The notes: generated from the letters alone by a model not told the origin. Shown: positions 1-7,567, counted from the first letter of the stretch. The stretch: 36,230 nt of DNA from Devosia equisanguinis (GCA_945862355.1 CAMAYR010000019.1:1-36230), one strand, 5' to 3'. Program-made: numbers and translations.

Positions 1-39
1 CGTGTCGGTGTCCGACTGCACGATCTCGAAGCTTCGCAT
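1..39 (-). CDS. Start of an ORF inside the repeated element, possible transposase (partial)
   Basis: An ATG on the minus strand at 37-39 opens a frame reading MRSFEIVQSDTDT before the window ends. It lies inside the 144-bp inverted repeat and is duplicated at the right edge. A purine-rich GGTGATGGG lies just upstream. With only 13 residues no family can be assigned; 'transposase' is inferred from the repeat context alone. Confidence 0.3.
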   Translation of the reverse strand, partial: MRSFEIVQSDTDT

Positions 40-144
40 CCCATCACCTGCCGAGTGAGCCGCCCTCGACAAGAGAAATAGCTGATTCGCAAACCAACCC
101 AGACCCTTACGCCATCACCACCGGATCGGAGTTACGGAAGCAGG
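1..144 (-). mobile_element. End of a repeated element (left copy), probable insertion sequence
   Basis: These 144 bases are the exact reverse complement of 36086-36229. Identity stops abruptly at base 144 (CAGG followed by TCTAAA here; CAGG followed by ACGATG in the reverse complement of the right copy), so the element boundary is sharp, beginning CCTGCTTCCGTAACTCC when read outwards on the minus strand. About 105 bases inside that boundary an ORF starts (ATG at 37-39, minus strand) and runs off the window. Both copies expose the same end of the element with the ORF pointing outwards, so they are two inverted copies and not the two ends of one. I could not assign an IS family, because too little of the putative transposase is present. 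Confidence 0.7.
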
Positions 145-145
145 T

Positions 146-226
146 CTAAAAAACAGAATGGTCAGCCCCGTTGCCCGCAAATTCATAGAGTGCATTCGGG
201 ACGTGGCGCGGCCACTCGACCGGTAA
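146..226 (+). pseudogene. C-terminal remnant of a probable LysR-family regulator, cut by the left element
   Basis: A frame open from the repeat boundary ends at TAA 224-226 and reads LKNR followed by MVSPVARKFIECIRDVARPL. The pattern hydrophobic-SPxARxFIxCxRxVA is what the last helix of LysR-type effector-binding domains usually looks like. Everything upstream has been replaced by the repeated element, so only about the last 26 codons remain. The LysR assignment rests on this short C-terminal pattern from memory of the family, so it is tentative. No partner promoter or target gene can be inferred. Confidence 0.45.
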
Positions 227-566
227 GCTGCCTTCCGCCGCGGAATGCGGCTCACGCGATTTGCGCTGCAGCATTTCGCCCATCGAATGGGCCCCTCTGC
301 GGGGCTCCAACAACACATGCCATTGGATCGTCTGTCGAAAGATATTGGCGGTAGTGGCCCCAAGGCAGAATCCGCTGCGACGGTCGGTCTCGAACCTATC
401 GCGTCGACGTTCGCCTACCGTTCCAAGATCGACAGCTTGCGGAGGGTAACCTGACCGTCGACGACGCCTGGGTGCTCGGCGCGCGTGATCGCGCGATGGC
501 GGCCGGCATCGTGATCGGGCGGTGGTGAGGAAAGCCTCTTGGACGGTGCGCGGGGTCGAACCGCGC
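227..566. other. Gene-poor stretch with a possible gene remnant
   Basis: No complete gene is supported here. On the plus strand a frame open from about 355 to the TGA at 526-528 encodes a plausible protein tail (LTVDDAWVLGARDRAMAAG is part of it), but it lacks a start and I do not recognise a family. The opposite strand also has an open frame (stop at 146) that overlaps the 3' end of the binding-protein gene in another frame and is probably spurious. The stretch looks like debris between the truncated LysR gene and the binding-protein gene. Confidence 0.35.
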
Positions 567-1490
567 TCATCCAACCTGCCAAAGTGTTCGGCAGCGCGCC
601 GCCACCACCTGCTCGTACGGCAGCGGCCCGGCAAGCTGGCCGGCACTCACCGCGAACGCGTTGAGCCGCTCGATCATCTCCTCGGTGATCACCGGGTCGT
701 AGAACGGAACGTCGCGGGCAATCACGTTGGCGATCAGCGCCGCCGCGTCTGGCGGGAACTTGTCCGCACCCACCGTGCGGGCCTTGCTCGGATCCGCGCG
801 CAACGCAGCTTGGGCTTTCACGATGGCGCGGACGGTCGCGTCCACCGCCGCCGGCTCCTTCGCGATGAAATCTTCCCGGACGACGAGGCCCGCGAATGTG
901 CAGAAGCGCACGTCGCCCGGGTCGTCACCACGCCGCACGTCGACGTGCACCTTGCCGACGCCGCGCGAGACCGCCGTCTCCGCTCCCATCGCGTTGGCCC
1001 AGAAGCCGTCGATTTCTCCCGCCGCGAGCGCTTCTGCGGCGAACACGCCGAACGACACGTTGCGTTCGTGTGCGCCCGGCAGCGCAATAATCTCGACGTC
1101 CCGCTCGGGATCGAGACCACCCTGGCGCAGGAGCGTTTTGAAAACGAGGTCCGGACCTGCAGCCGCCGTCAACTTCAGGCCGCGCAGCGCGCCGAGATAG
1201 CCTCGCTCGGCCTTCAGATCGGTACGCACCGTCAGCAGCCATGGCGTGCCACGCGACAGGGCTACGCATACCTTGACGCCCTTCCATTCCGGAAATGCCG
1301 TCAGCACGTCGTGGACCGAGCCGGCGATGATCGCATCGGCGGCACCTTCGCCCAGGGCATGCGTCGCGCCGAGTGCGGCGACGAGTTCGATGCGCGCGTC
1401 CACGCCTTCGGCGCGAAAGAGCCCGAGGACGTCGGCGGCCAAGGCCGGGAAGCAGGTGTTGGAGACGAGGTCGACCGCTGCAATTCGCAT
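567..1490 (-). CDS. NMT1/THI5-like (SsuA/TauA-type) substrate-binding protein
   Basis: The 307-residue product resembles the periplasmic-binding-protein-like family used for nitrate, sulfonate, taurine and pyrimidine-precursor uptake. It begins MRIAAVDLVSNTCFPALAAD, has a 'FRAEGVDARIELV' strand-helix unit and a 'GSVHDVLTAFPEWKG' segment typical of lobe I, and a 'GEIDGFWANAMGAE' stretch typical of the ligand cleft. There is no signal peptide, so it may work in the cytoplasm or be attached in an unusual way. I chose the ATG at 1490 because homologous proteins usually begin here. An upstream ATG at 1535 has a close AGGAG (three bases away) and would add 15 residues. No permease or ATPase gene lies next to it, so it is an orphan; its ligand cannot be named. 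Confidence 0.6.
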   Translation of the reverse strand: MRIAAVDLVSNTCFPALAADVLGLFRAEGVDARIELVAALGATHALGEGAADAIIAGSVHDVLTAFPEWKGVKVCVALSRGTPWLLTVRTDLKAERGYLGALRGLKLTAAAGPDLVFKTLLRQGGLDPERDVEIIALPGAHERNVSFGVFAAEALAAGEIDGFWANAMGAETAVSRGVGKVHVDVRRGDDPGDVRFCTFAGLVVREDFIAKEPAAVDATVRAIVKAQAALRADPSKARTVGADKFPPDAAALIANVIARDVPFYDPVITEEMIERLNAFAVSAGQLAGPLPYEQVVAARCRTLWQVG

Positions 1491-2130
1491 GAGAGACTGG
1501 GTTCCCTGGTTTGTCTGCCTCGGATATCGGCGCATGGGCTCCTGGCAAAACGCACAAGCTTTGTAAGGTCGTTGAGCAGTTCCTCACGTCGCGCGATCAC
1601 ATCTTCGCGTTAGAAGTCCTTCATGCCTTCAAATGAGGGCTGGCGCGAGCCAATTGTTGGTCATCGCATCAATGGCGAAAGTGGCATTGGGGCAACCAGA
1701 GGTCGGACGAACATCTCCGCTCTTGGTCTGGATTTGTGCGTTGGCCCTGAGCAAACATTGCAGTCGGATCCCGCCACTCACCGTATCGAGCCTATAGCGG
1801 ACCCTATCGTGACAACCCGCATGTCGATGGGATATCGCGGATGGCGGTGTTCTTCATCGAGACGCCCATCGCCAAACGCGTCGTCGGCATTATCTCGACC
1901 CCTCCGCCGATCGAGGGCCGGTTAGGCAACCATTCAACGCTTTGCCGGCGGCAGCGCTGTGGTCGCAGGGCTCTGAAGTGCGATGGTGGCGTTGGTGCCC
2001 GTGCTTGAAATCGATAATGCGTTAGATCTGCGGGAGTGAGTGCTGCACCGTGATGAGTAGTTGGGCATCGGTTGCAACGGGAGCCCATCTAACTCATTGA
2101 TCAGGCTTCACTTCATGTTCTTTCGTCGTC
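1491..2130. other. Gene-poor stretch with gene debris
   Basis: No intact gene is supported. A plus-strand frame open from 1751 to TGA 2006-2008, with an ATG at 1841, starts with sensible protein (MAVFFIETPIAKRVVGI) but turns into Arg/Cys-rich nonsense after about 30 codons. Upstream of the ATG the same frame reads YRDNPHVDGIS. This looks like the end of a decayed gene of unknown family. The stretch ends at the tRNA fragment at 2131 and may be what is left of an integrated element. Confidence 0.35.
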
Positions 2131-2175
2131 TTTGTAAACCGTTGGTCGGGGGTTCAAATCCCTCAGCCGGCACCA
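2131..2175 (+). pseudogene. 3' half of tRNA-Thr(UGU), attachment-site-like
   Basis: From the anticodon loop onward the sequence is a good tRNA: loop TTTGTAA (anticodon TGT), 3' anticodon arm ACCGT, variable loop TGGTC, T stem GGGGG/CCCTC with loop TTCAAAT, 3' acceptor strand AGCCGGC, discriminator A and encoded CCA (2173-2175). The 5' half is absent: no matching GCCGGCT acceptor strand, D arm or 5' anticodon arm (expected ACGGT) lies upstream. Fragments that begin in the anticodon loop and run to CCA are typical of att sites left when integrative elements recombine into a tRNA 3' end. No integrase gene is in the window. Specificity was read from the anticodon position only. Confidence 0.75.
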
Positions 2176-2304
2176 TATTTGAGCTCACGGGCCGTAGGCC
2201 CTCCGCATGGGCGGCGCGCGCGCCAGGGCGCGGTGCGCCCGGATCGCCTACGGCGATAGGAGAGTGCGTGCAAGCACGCACCTGTGGGCAAGCTGAGCGA
2301 CCGC

Positions 2305-3093
2305 TCAGCGTTTGAGATGACGCCGGAAGTCCGGCTGGCGCTTCTCCTTGAAGGCTGAGACGCCTTCCTTGGCCTCGTCGGTCTGATAGAACAGGCCCAG
2401 CGCCTCGAAGCCCATCGCGCCGATCGCGCGGATGCCCTCGCTGTCGAGATTGAACGAGCGCTTCGCCAGCGCCAACGCCGTCGGGCTCTTCGAGCAGATC
2501 TCGGCGCACCACAGCTCGACCTCCTCGTCCAGCTTGTCGTGCGGCACCACCGTGTTGACGAGGCCCATCGCCAGCGCCTGATCGGCGGAGTAGCGGCGAC
2601 AGAGATACCAGATCTCGCGGGCCTTCTTCTCGCCGACGATGCGGGAGAGATAGGCGGTACCCCAGCCTGGATCGACGCTGCCGACCCGCGGGCCGACCTG
2701 GCCGAAGATCGCCTTGTCGGAGGCGATCGCGAGATCGCAGACGGTGACGAGCACATTGCCGCCGCCGATCGCGAAGCCATTGACCCGCGCGATAACGGGC
2801 TTGGGCACGTCGCGGATGAGGGATTGCACCTCCTCGACGGGCAGACCGATGGCGCCGCGACCGCCATAGCCGCCGTCCTTGTGCGAGGACTGGTCGCCGC
2901 CGGTGCAGAATGCCTTGTCGCCCGCGCCGGTGATGACGATGACGCCGATGTCCTTGTTCCAGCCCGCCCGCTGCAGGGCGTGGATCATCTCCTCGCAGGT
3001 CTCGGCGCGGAAGGCGTTGTAGACCTTCTCGCGGTTGATGGTGACGCGCGCGACGGGGCCGGTCTCGGCGTAAATGATGTCGTTGTAGGTCAT
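2305..3093 (-). CDS. badI: 2-ketocyclohexanecarboxyl-CoA hydrolase-like enoyl-CoA hydratase family protein
   Basis: This 262-residue crotonase-fold protein resembles BadI, the MenB-like enzyme of Rhodopseudomonas palustris that hydrolyses the ring of 2-ketocyclohexanecarboxyl-CoA to pimelyl-CoA. Shared stretches include AFCTGGDQSSH (residues 61-71), DVPKPVIARVNGFAIGGGN (95-113), FGQVGPRVGSVDPGWGTAYL (130-149) and EKKAREIWYLCRRYS, with oxyanion-hole glycines at 110-112 and the family's Asp at 141. It is nearer to BadI than to 1,4-dihydroxy-2-naphthoyl-CoA synthase, which shares the fold. The ATG at 3093 is preceded by GAGGAGACCCC; a longer frame to 3144 has no good site. No other anaerobic benzoate or cyclohexanecarboxylate genes are nearby, so its pathway role here is inferred. 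Confidence 0.72.
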   Translation of the reverse strand: MTYNDIIYAETGPVARVTINREKVYNAFRAETCEEMIHALQRAGWNKDIGVIVITGAGDKAFCTGGDQSSHKDGGYGGRGAIGLPVEEVQSLIRDVPKPVIARVNGFAIGGGNVLVTVCDLAIASDKAIFGQVGPRVGSVDPGWGTAYLSRIVGEKKAREIWYLCRRYSADQALAMGLVNTVVPHDKLDEEVELWCAEICSKSPTALALAKRSFNLDSEGIRAIGAMGFEALGLFYQTDEAKEGVSAFKEKRQPDFRRHLKR

Positions 3094-3180
3094 GGGGTCT
3101 CCTCTGGGGCGCGGCCGGTTTTGGATCGGCCTGCACTTTCTCACCCAAAGGAGGTCTCACACAAGCTGTGGTGCTGGATC

Positions 3181-3231
3181 ATACCGGCCCACCGAAAGTT
3201 CAAACTCCATTGTGCTGTGGTGGGCCGGTAT
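3181..3231. repeat. Perfect 13-bp inverted repeat upstream of the badI-like gene
   Basis: ATACCGGCCCACC at 3181-3193 is matched exactly by its reverse complement at 3219-3231, with 25 bases between. It sits about 90 bases upstream of the badI-like start, in the gap that also follows the barrel protein gene. It could be a dyad operator for a regulator of badI or a hairpin; neither flank has a T-tract, so an intrinsic terminator is unlikely. Confidence 0.6.
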
Positions 3232-3316
3232 CAGCTATTGCTTGCGCGCGGATACCTCCAACCCAAATGCCCGCCGAAGGGTCGAACATCTGGCTTTCCG
3301 GCACCAAAGGGCTGCT

Positions 3317-4129
3317 TCAGAACTCGACGCCCGCCTTCAGCTTGATCAACATGTCCTGCGTCGCATCGGTGAGACCAAACAGAACGCCCAGCTCCATGCC
3401 GAACTTGGGCTTGCCGTCATCACCATTCCCGCCGGCATCCTTGACGCTCATCCGGCGGCCGTCTCCATGTCCTGACAAGCCCGCCAGCGCACGCTCCAGA
3501 TAAATCACCGGGCCGATCCGATGCGGCTGGAAGTCGATGCCGGGAGCGTTTGCGATATCAGGGACGACACCGTAGCCTTCGATGCCGATTGCGAGCCCTT
3601 CGCGCACCTCCTGCTTCAAGGCCCAAGCGTAGGAGAACTCCGTTCCTTCCTCACGATTACGACCAAAGGTGTTCGTGAACAGCGTGTTGACCAGCAGCTG
3701 CGACTTGTCGGTCCCAAACTGCAGGATCGGCCCGTAGGTCACCGAATTGGCATGCTCATGATTGACGGCGAATCCCGTCTCTGTGTACCAAGCCAGACCG
3801 ACACCGCGCTCGAATTTCTTCAGCATGACCTGCGCTAAAGCGGCCACGCTCGCGATATGGAAGGGCTCGTCGACCGGCTTGTCGATGTTCAGCTTTACGC
3901 CCAGCTTCAGCCAGTCCGTGAAACCGTGGCTGGCCTCGATCTGGGATGAGAATCTGTCCCGGTCCGCATTGGCCGGATAACCGTCGAGAAAACTGTTGTT
4001 CGCTTCGACGGAGGTCTTTCCCTTGTCGACATCGGAGCCCTTGACGTCGAACGTCTGATGGCCGGCGAGTGAGGCGGCGGTGCTGAGTGTCAAAGCAGCG
4101 ACAGCACCGACCAGGGCCTTGATTTTCAT
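3317..4129 (-). CDS. Outer-membrane beta-barrel protein, function unknown
   Basis: The 270-residue product starts with a clear signal peptide (MKIKALVGAVAALTLSTAAS, cleavage probably near ASLAG). The mature part shows alternating hydrophobic/polar strands ending in aromatic residues (VGLAWYTETGFAV, SQLLVNTLFTNTFG, GLAIGIEGYGVV, LIKLKAGVEF). The C-terminal phenylalanine after an alternating strand is the usual barrel-assembly signal of outer-membrane proteins. I know no exact family; it looks like short porin- or transporter-type barrels often seen next to redox genes. The start at 4129 was chosen for the signal peptide; a frame extending to 4315 runs into a repeat and encodes basic nonsense. 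It may form a minus-strand group with the dihaem cytochrome upstream. Confidence 0.6.
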   Translation of the reverse strand: MKIKALVGAVAALTLSTAASLAGHQTFDVKGSDVDKGKTSVEANNSFLDGYPANADRDRFSSQIEASHGFTDWLKLGVKLNIDKPVDEPFHIASVAALAQVMLKKFERGVGLAWYTETGFAVNHEHANSVTYGPILQFGTDKSQLLVNTLFTNTFGRNREEGTEFSYAWALKQEVREGLAIGIEGYGVVPDIANAPGIDFQPHRIGPVIYLERALAGLSGHGDGRRMSVKDAGGNGDDGKPKFGMELGVLFGLTDATQDMLIKLKAGVEF

Positions 4130-4266
4130 CGAGTCGAGTAGCCTTGATGATGATCGAACCCGCGACAAATAGAGTCGCCGACCGATTCTGGCGAGATCCT
4201 CACTGCCATTTCGGCGCGTTTCGCGCGGAGAGAGTCCTCTCGGCCACATCCGTGGAAGGTCGGCCT

Positions 4267-4430
4267 TGAGGCGTCGCGCCTTAGTCGACCGACGGTGCGG
4301 CGAGGTAGGTTTCAACTAAGGCGCGATCAACGCCTCACTAAACCATTGTTGATTCTAGTGGCCCTCATGTCGCGCCAAAATCGGACGGTGGTTGCGGCCA
4401 TGGTGCGATTCTGACGCGACGGGCCACTAG
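4267..4430. repeat. Dispersed palindromic repeat, copy A
   Basis: This 164-bp block is clearly similar to 17364-17496. It holds two nested palindromes. The first pairs TGAGGCG...CGCGCCTTAGT (4267-4285) with ACTAAGGCGCG...CGCCTCA (4315-4337), the right arm having a 4-base TCAA insertion. The second pairs CTAGTGGCCC (from about 4355) with GGGCCACTAG (ending at 4430). The unit between shared with copy B includes GACCGACGGTGCGGCGAG and AAATCGGACGG. No ORF is conserved between copies, so this resembles a non-autonomous hairpin or MITE-like element. Confidence 0.65.
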
Positions 4431-4449
4431 TCCGTCGCGCCAAATGCCT

Positions 4450-5241
4450 TCACTTGCGCGGCAACGTCCGGGAATAGGCCAGCACCGCCAGCGCGTCCTC
4501 CATCGGCAATGCCCGGAAATTGATCATGGCGATCCCAGTGTGGGAGTTCCTGATCTTGTGAAGCACCTCCCACGGAAACTTGTTGGAGTCCGTGCCGATG
4601 AAAGCGGGATCGTCCTTGCTGCCCCAGTTGAGCAGCTTACCGTCAAAGCCGTGACAGGCGGCACATGTGGTCTGATAGAGGGCGCGGCCACGGGCCGAAC
4701 TGCCGACCGGATTGCCGGTCTTCTTGTCCTTCAGCCGGTCCACGTCGTGCTGGCCTTTGGTGACGAACAGCGCGACGCGGCGCAACTCGTCGTCCTTGAT
4801 CATTTCCTGCGTGTATCCGTGAAGGGGCGCGCGAAGCATAGCCATTATCCGGGCTGGATCGCGGCCCTGAGCCCCCCTGATGCCCTTGATACCGGAGTAG
4901 TGATCGCCCTTGGCGTACTCGCCCTGCCGGCCCTTGTAGTCCCAGCCATGACACTCCTTGCAGCGCCAGGTGTTGGGACCCGACCCCTTGCCGTCCGCCG
5001 GATAGCTCGGATGGCCCGATGCCGGCTTCTTCCGGTCGAGCGCGTCCCACCAGTTGTCGTAGATGCGACCGCCCGCCGCCAGTGTCCAGGCTTCGCTGGG
5101 ATCGGTTGGAGCGCCATGCACGAAGCTCTGGGCTTCCTCGTCATGTTTGGGCTTGGCATCCTGCGCGGAGGCAGAACCAGAAAATTGCGCCATACACGCG
5201 CATGCAATCGCTGCCAGGGCAGCTCTGAAAATCGGTTTCAT
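4450..5241 (-). CDS. Periplasmic dihaem cytochrome c
   Basis: The 263-residue product has an N-terminal signal peptide ending near GSASAQ (residues 22-27) and two covalent haem sites, CKECH at 94-98 and CAACH at 193-197. The second lies in a mono-haem cytochrome c domain with downstream methionines (IAMINFRALPMED) as candidate sixth ligands. The first domain (GPNTWRCKECHGWDYKG) is of the type found in periplasmic electron carriers. It probably moves electrons in the periplasm for an oxidoreductase not encoded in the window. The ATG at 5241 is preceded by CGAGGGATCAAAT. It sits 75 bases downstream of the flavin monooxygenase gene on the same strand and could share its transcript. Confidence 0.75.
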   Translation of the reverse strand: MKPIFRAALAAIACACMAQFSGSASAQDAKPKHDEEAQSFVHGAPTDPSEAWTLAAGGRIYDNWWDALDRKKPASGHPSYPADGKGSGPNTWRCKECHGWDYKGRQGEYAKGDHYSGIKGIRGAQGRDPARIMAMLRAPLHGYTQEMIKDDELRRVALFVTKGQHDVDRLKDKKTGNPVGSSARGRALYQTTCAACHGFDGKLLNWGSKDDPAFIGTDSNKFPWEVLHKIRNSHTGIAMINFRALPMEDALAVLAYSRTLPRK

Positions 5242-5316
5242 ATTTGATCCCTCGCCCCGTTGGGGTCACCTGTCGAGATAAGTGCGGCCCGGCGCGGCGC
5301 CGTGGTTTGATCCCCG

Positions 5317-6687
5317 TCAACCGTCCGAGTTTCGCGCATACCTGCTCGCCGGCCGCCGCAGCCCCATATGGTCGCGTAGCGTGGTGCCCTCGTAGCCCGT
5401 GCGCACCAGTCCACGGCGCTGAAGCTCGGGCACCAAGCTGTGGCAAACGTCGTCGAGCTCGCCGGGTAAATACGATGGCTGGAGGATGAACCCGTCGCAG
5501 GCGCCGAGCGAGAACCAGTGCTCCATCTCGTCGGCAACGTCCTTTACGGAGCCGATCATCGTCGCCTTGCCACGGCTGCCGGCGAGCCGCTCCCACATCT
5601 GACGGACTGTGAGCTTCTCGCGCGCGGCAGTCTCCATGATGTTGCGGAACATGCCCTGGCTCTGGACCTTCGCGTGCAGTTCGAGCTGAGGGAAGGGATC
5701 GTCAGGCTTCAGGCCCAGCGCGGTCAGGTTGGTCGCCAGCAGCATCGAGAGATAATCCATGCCGACCTTCGGGTGGATCAACGATTGCAGGTGATCCCAC
5801 TTGGCACGGGCCTCGTCGCGGGTGGCGGCGACGACCGCCGTGAGGCCGGGCAGAATCTTCATCTGGTCGGGCGTGCGGCCGTATCGGGCCATCCGAGCCT
5901 TGACGTCGCCGTAGTGGTCCTTTTGCGACTGCGGTGTCAGGTTCGACGTGAACACGCCCTCGGCGGTCTCGGCGGCAAGCTCGCGACCAGACTCTGATGT
6001 GCCGGCCTGAAAAATCACGGGATAGCCCTGCGGGCAGCGGGGCACGTTGAGCGGACCACGAACCTTGAAGTGCTCGCCGTGATGGTCGAGATGGTGCATC
6101 CGGCCAGGCTCCAGGTAGACACCGGAGGCCTTGTCGCGCGGGAATGCGTCGTCGTCCCAGCTGTCCCACAGGCCATGCACCACGGAGACGAACTCGCGCG
6201 CGCGATCATAGCGGGCGTCGTGCTCGTAATGCTCCTCGCGGCCGAAGTTCTGCGCCTCGGCCGGGTTGCCGGAGGTGACGACGTTCCAGCCGGCGCGTCC
6301 CTTCGAGATGTGGTCGAGAGAGGCGAAGCGGCGTGCGACGTTGTAGGGCTCGTTGTAGCTCGTTGTGGCGGTCGCCACGAGGCCGATGCGATTGGTGACC
6401 ATCGCCAGTGCGCCGAGCAGCGTGGTGGGCTCGAAATAGGCTGTGTACTGGGCGGATCGTTTCAGCGATTCCGGCGTGCGCTCGGCGGTGGCGGCGGAAT
6501 CGGCGAAGAACAGGAAATCAAGCCCGGCAGCCTCGGCAGTACGAGCCAGGCGCACGTAGTGGTCGATGTCGATATTGGCGTCCGCATCCGCCTGCGGGTG
6601 CCGCCACGAGGCGATATGATGCCCCGTGTGATTGAAGAACACCCCCAGGTGCATGCGCTTCGCGCGCGCGTCGGCCATTGGGTTCAT
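5317..6687 (-). CDS. NtaA/SnaA/DszA-type FMNH2-dependent monooxygenase (luciferase-like)
   Basis: The 456-residue product has the order expected for the bacterial-luciferase-fold monooxygenases that act on nitrilotriacetate, dibenzothiophene sulfone or pristinamycin: MHLGVFFNHTGHHIASWRHP at the start, the family segment ARTAEAAGLDFLFFAD, TTLLGALAMVTNRIGLVATA, then GRAGWNVVTSGN and NFGREEHYEHDARYDRA-type flavin-site residues, and GYPVIFQAGTSESGRELAA. These enzymes oxidise small or sulfur-containing organics with flavin supplied by a separate reductase, which is not seen here. The start at 6687 directly follows GAGGGAGGG; an internal ATG at 6678 has better spacing to it and may be the true start. 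Substrate unknown. Confidence 0.8.
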   Translation of the reverse strand: MNPMADARAKRMHLGVFFNHTGHHIASWRHPQADADANIDIDHYVRLARTAEAAGLDFLFFADSAATAERTPESLKRSAQYTAYFEPTTLLGALAMVTNRIGLVATATTSYNEPYNVARRFASLDHISKGRAGWNVVTSGNPAEAQNFGREEHYEHDARYDRAREFVSVVHGLWDSWDDDAFPRDKASGVYLEPGRMHHLDHHGEHFKVRGPLNVPRCPQGYPVIFQAGTSESGRELAAETAEGVFTSNLTPQSQKDHYGDVKARMARYGRTPDQMKILPGLTAVVAATRDEARAKWDHLQSLIHPKVGMDYLSMLLATNLTALGLKPDDPFPQLELHAKVQSQGMFRNIMETAAREKLTVRQMWERLAGSRGKATMIGSVKDVADEMEHWFSLGACDGFILQPSYLPGELDDVCHSLVPELQRRGLVRTGYEGTTLRDHMGLRRPASRYARNSDG

Positions 6688-6780
6688 CCCTCCCTCACAT
6701 CGAGGCAATCCTATGGGCATGTCTCCGGCACGCCAAGCGCACCCGAGGCACAGCAATGTGTCTGGCGCGAAAGTCCTCAG

Positions 6781-6824
6781 CTAGAGTCTTTCTGGCGGAA
6801 GTGGAAGCGCCAGAAAGACTCTAG
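6781..6824. repeat. Perfect 17-bp palindrome beginning and ending in CTAG
   Basis: CTAGAGTCTTTCTGGCG at 6781-6797 is matched exactly by its reverse complement at 6808-6824 around the 10-base loop GAAGTGGAAG. It lies in the gap between the monooxygenase gene and the small membrane protein gene, both on the minus strand. There is no strong T-tract on either side. The CTAG ends and perfect symmetry suggest a palindromic repeat unit or a transcript-end hairpin. Confidence 0.65.
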
Positions 6825-6844
6825 CCTTTGATTTGTCGTGCGAT

Positions 6845-7363
6845 TCACGCCCTCGGTAGTTCCATCTCGGACGTTCGCACTCTAGGCGTCCGGCGGGGGG
6901 CTGATCCGAGATGATGCCGCCGCAGCAAGAAAAGAGCGATTGGCGGCAACACGACCCATTGCAGCAATGGCACCAACCCGACGCGCAGGCCCGGAAGCAC
7001 TGGCATCAGCGGCGAGTATGTCCAGCGGCCGACGGCCGTCGCGTGCAACTCGAGCACTACCGTCGATGCCAGCCCGGTCACAATGAACACACTTGCGGCG
7101 ACCGGCGAGGGCGACAGAAACCAGCCGCGGCCTCGTTGAACCAGAGCGGCGGCGCCAAACGACAGCAGACCGATCGCCACATCGCCGAGCGTGGCCCCTA
7201 GGCAGAACAGCGTCGCGGGCCAATGGGGCATGGCCGGCATGCCGTCGAAAAACGGCGTCTGCAGCATTTCCCAGACGAAATGAAGGAGGAAGAGATAGAA
7301 AGCGAGGACCCACTCGGGTGTCCGTAGTGTAACGATGGGGCTTCTCCACAACGCATCGTCCAT
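6845..7363 (-). CDS. Small integral membrane protein, function unknown
   Basis: The 172-residue product has four hydrophobic segments, at about residues 15-33, 49-70, 87-105 and 122-147, and a basic, hydrophilic C-terminal tail (RRHHLGSAPRRTPRVRT). A motif PxHFVWExLQTPFFDGMP-like stretch (LLHFVWEMLQTPFFDGMPAM, residues 26-45) lies in and after the first helix and looks conserved in character. I do not recognise the family. The ATG at 7363 was chosen because the frame upstream is Arg-rich and not hydrophobic. It ends near the palindrome at 6781-6824 and is divergent from the leuA leader. Confidence 0.6.
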   Translation of the reverse strand: MDDALWRSPIVTLRTPEWVLAFYLFLLHFVWEMLQTPFFDGMPAMPHWPATLFCLGATLGDVAIGLLSFGAAALVQRGRGWFLSPSPVAASVFIVTGLASTVVLELHATAVGRWTYSPLMPVLPGLRVGLVPLLQWVVLPPIALFLLRRHHLGSAPRRTPRVRTSEMELPRA

Positions 7364-7567
7364 GACGTTCGTACCCCTGCCGTGGCGCGCCGCGTCAGCT
7401 CGCTTCTGACGGCGCCGCACTACAATGACTTAACAAATTTGCTTGCACTATGGAGCAACTGGCGGCACATAGAAGCTAATTGTCCTTCAGATAGAAGCAC
7501 CATGCGCACCGGCTCTACAGCCCTGGCATTGTCCCGACGCCGCCTCCACGGCCCGTCGGTCGACGGC

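Noticed and set aside
549-565. tRNA-like T arm (CGCGG-loop-CCGCG with TTCGACC on the minus strand)
   Set aside because: No T33, wrong anticodon stem and no acceptor pairing; the arm overlaps the 3' end of the binding-protein gene.
2108-3160. 350-codon minus-strand frame across the tRNA fragment
   Set aside because: Its tail (GFEPPTNGLQ) is the typical false product of reading a tRNA backwards, and the rest shadows the badI-like gene.
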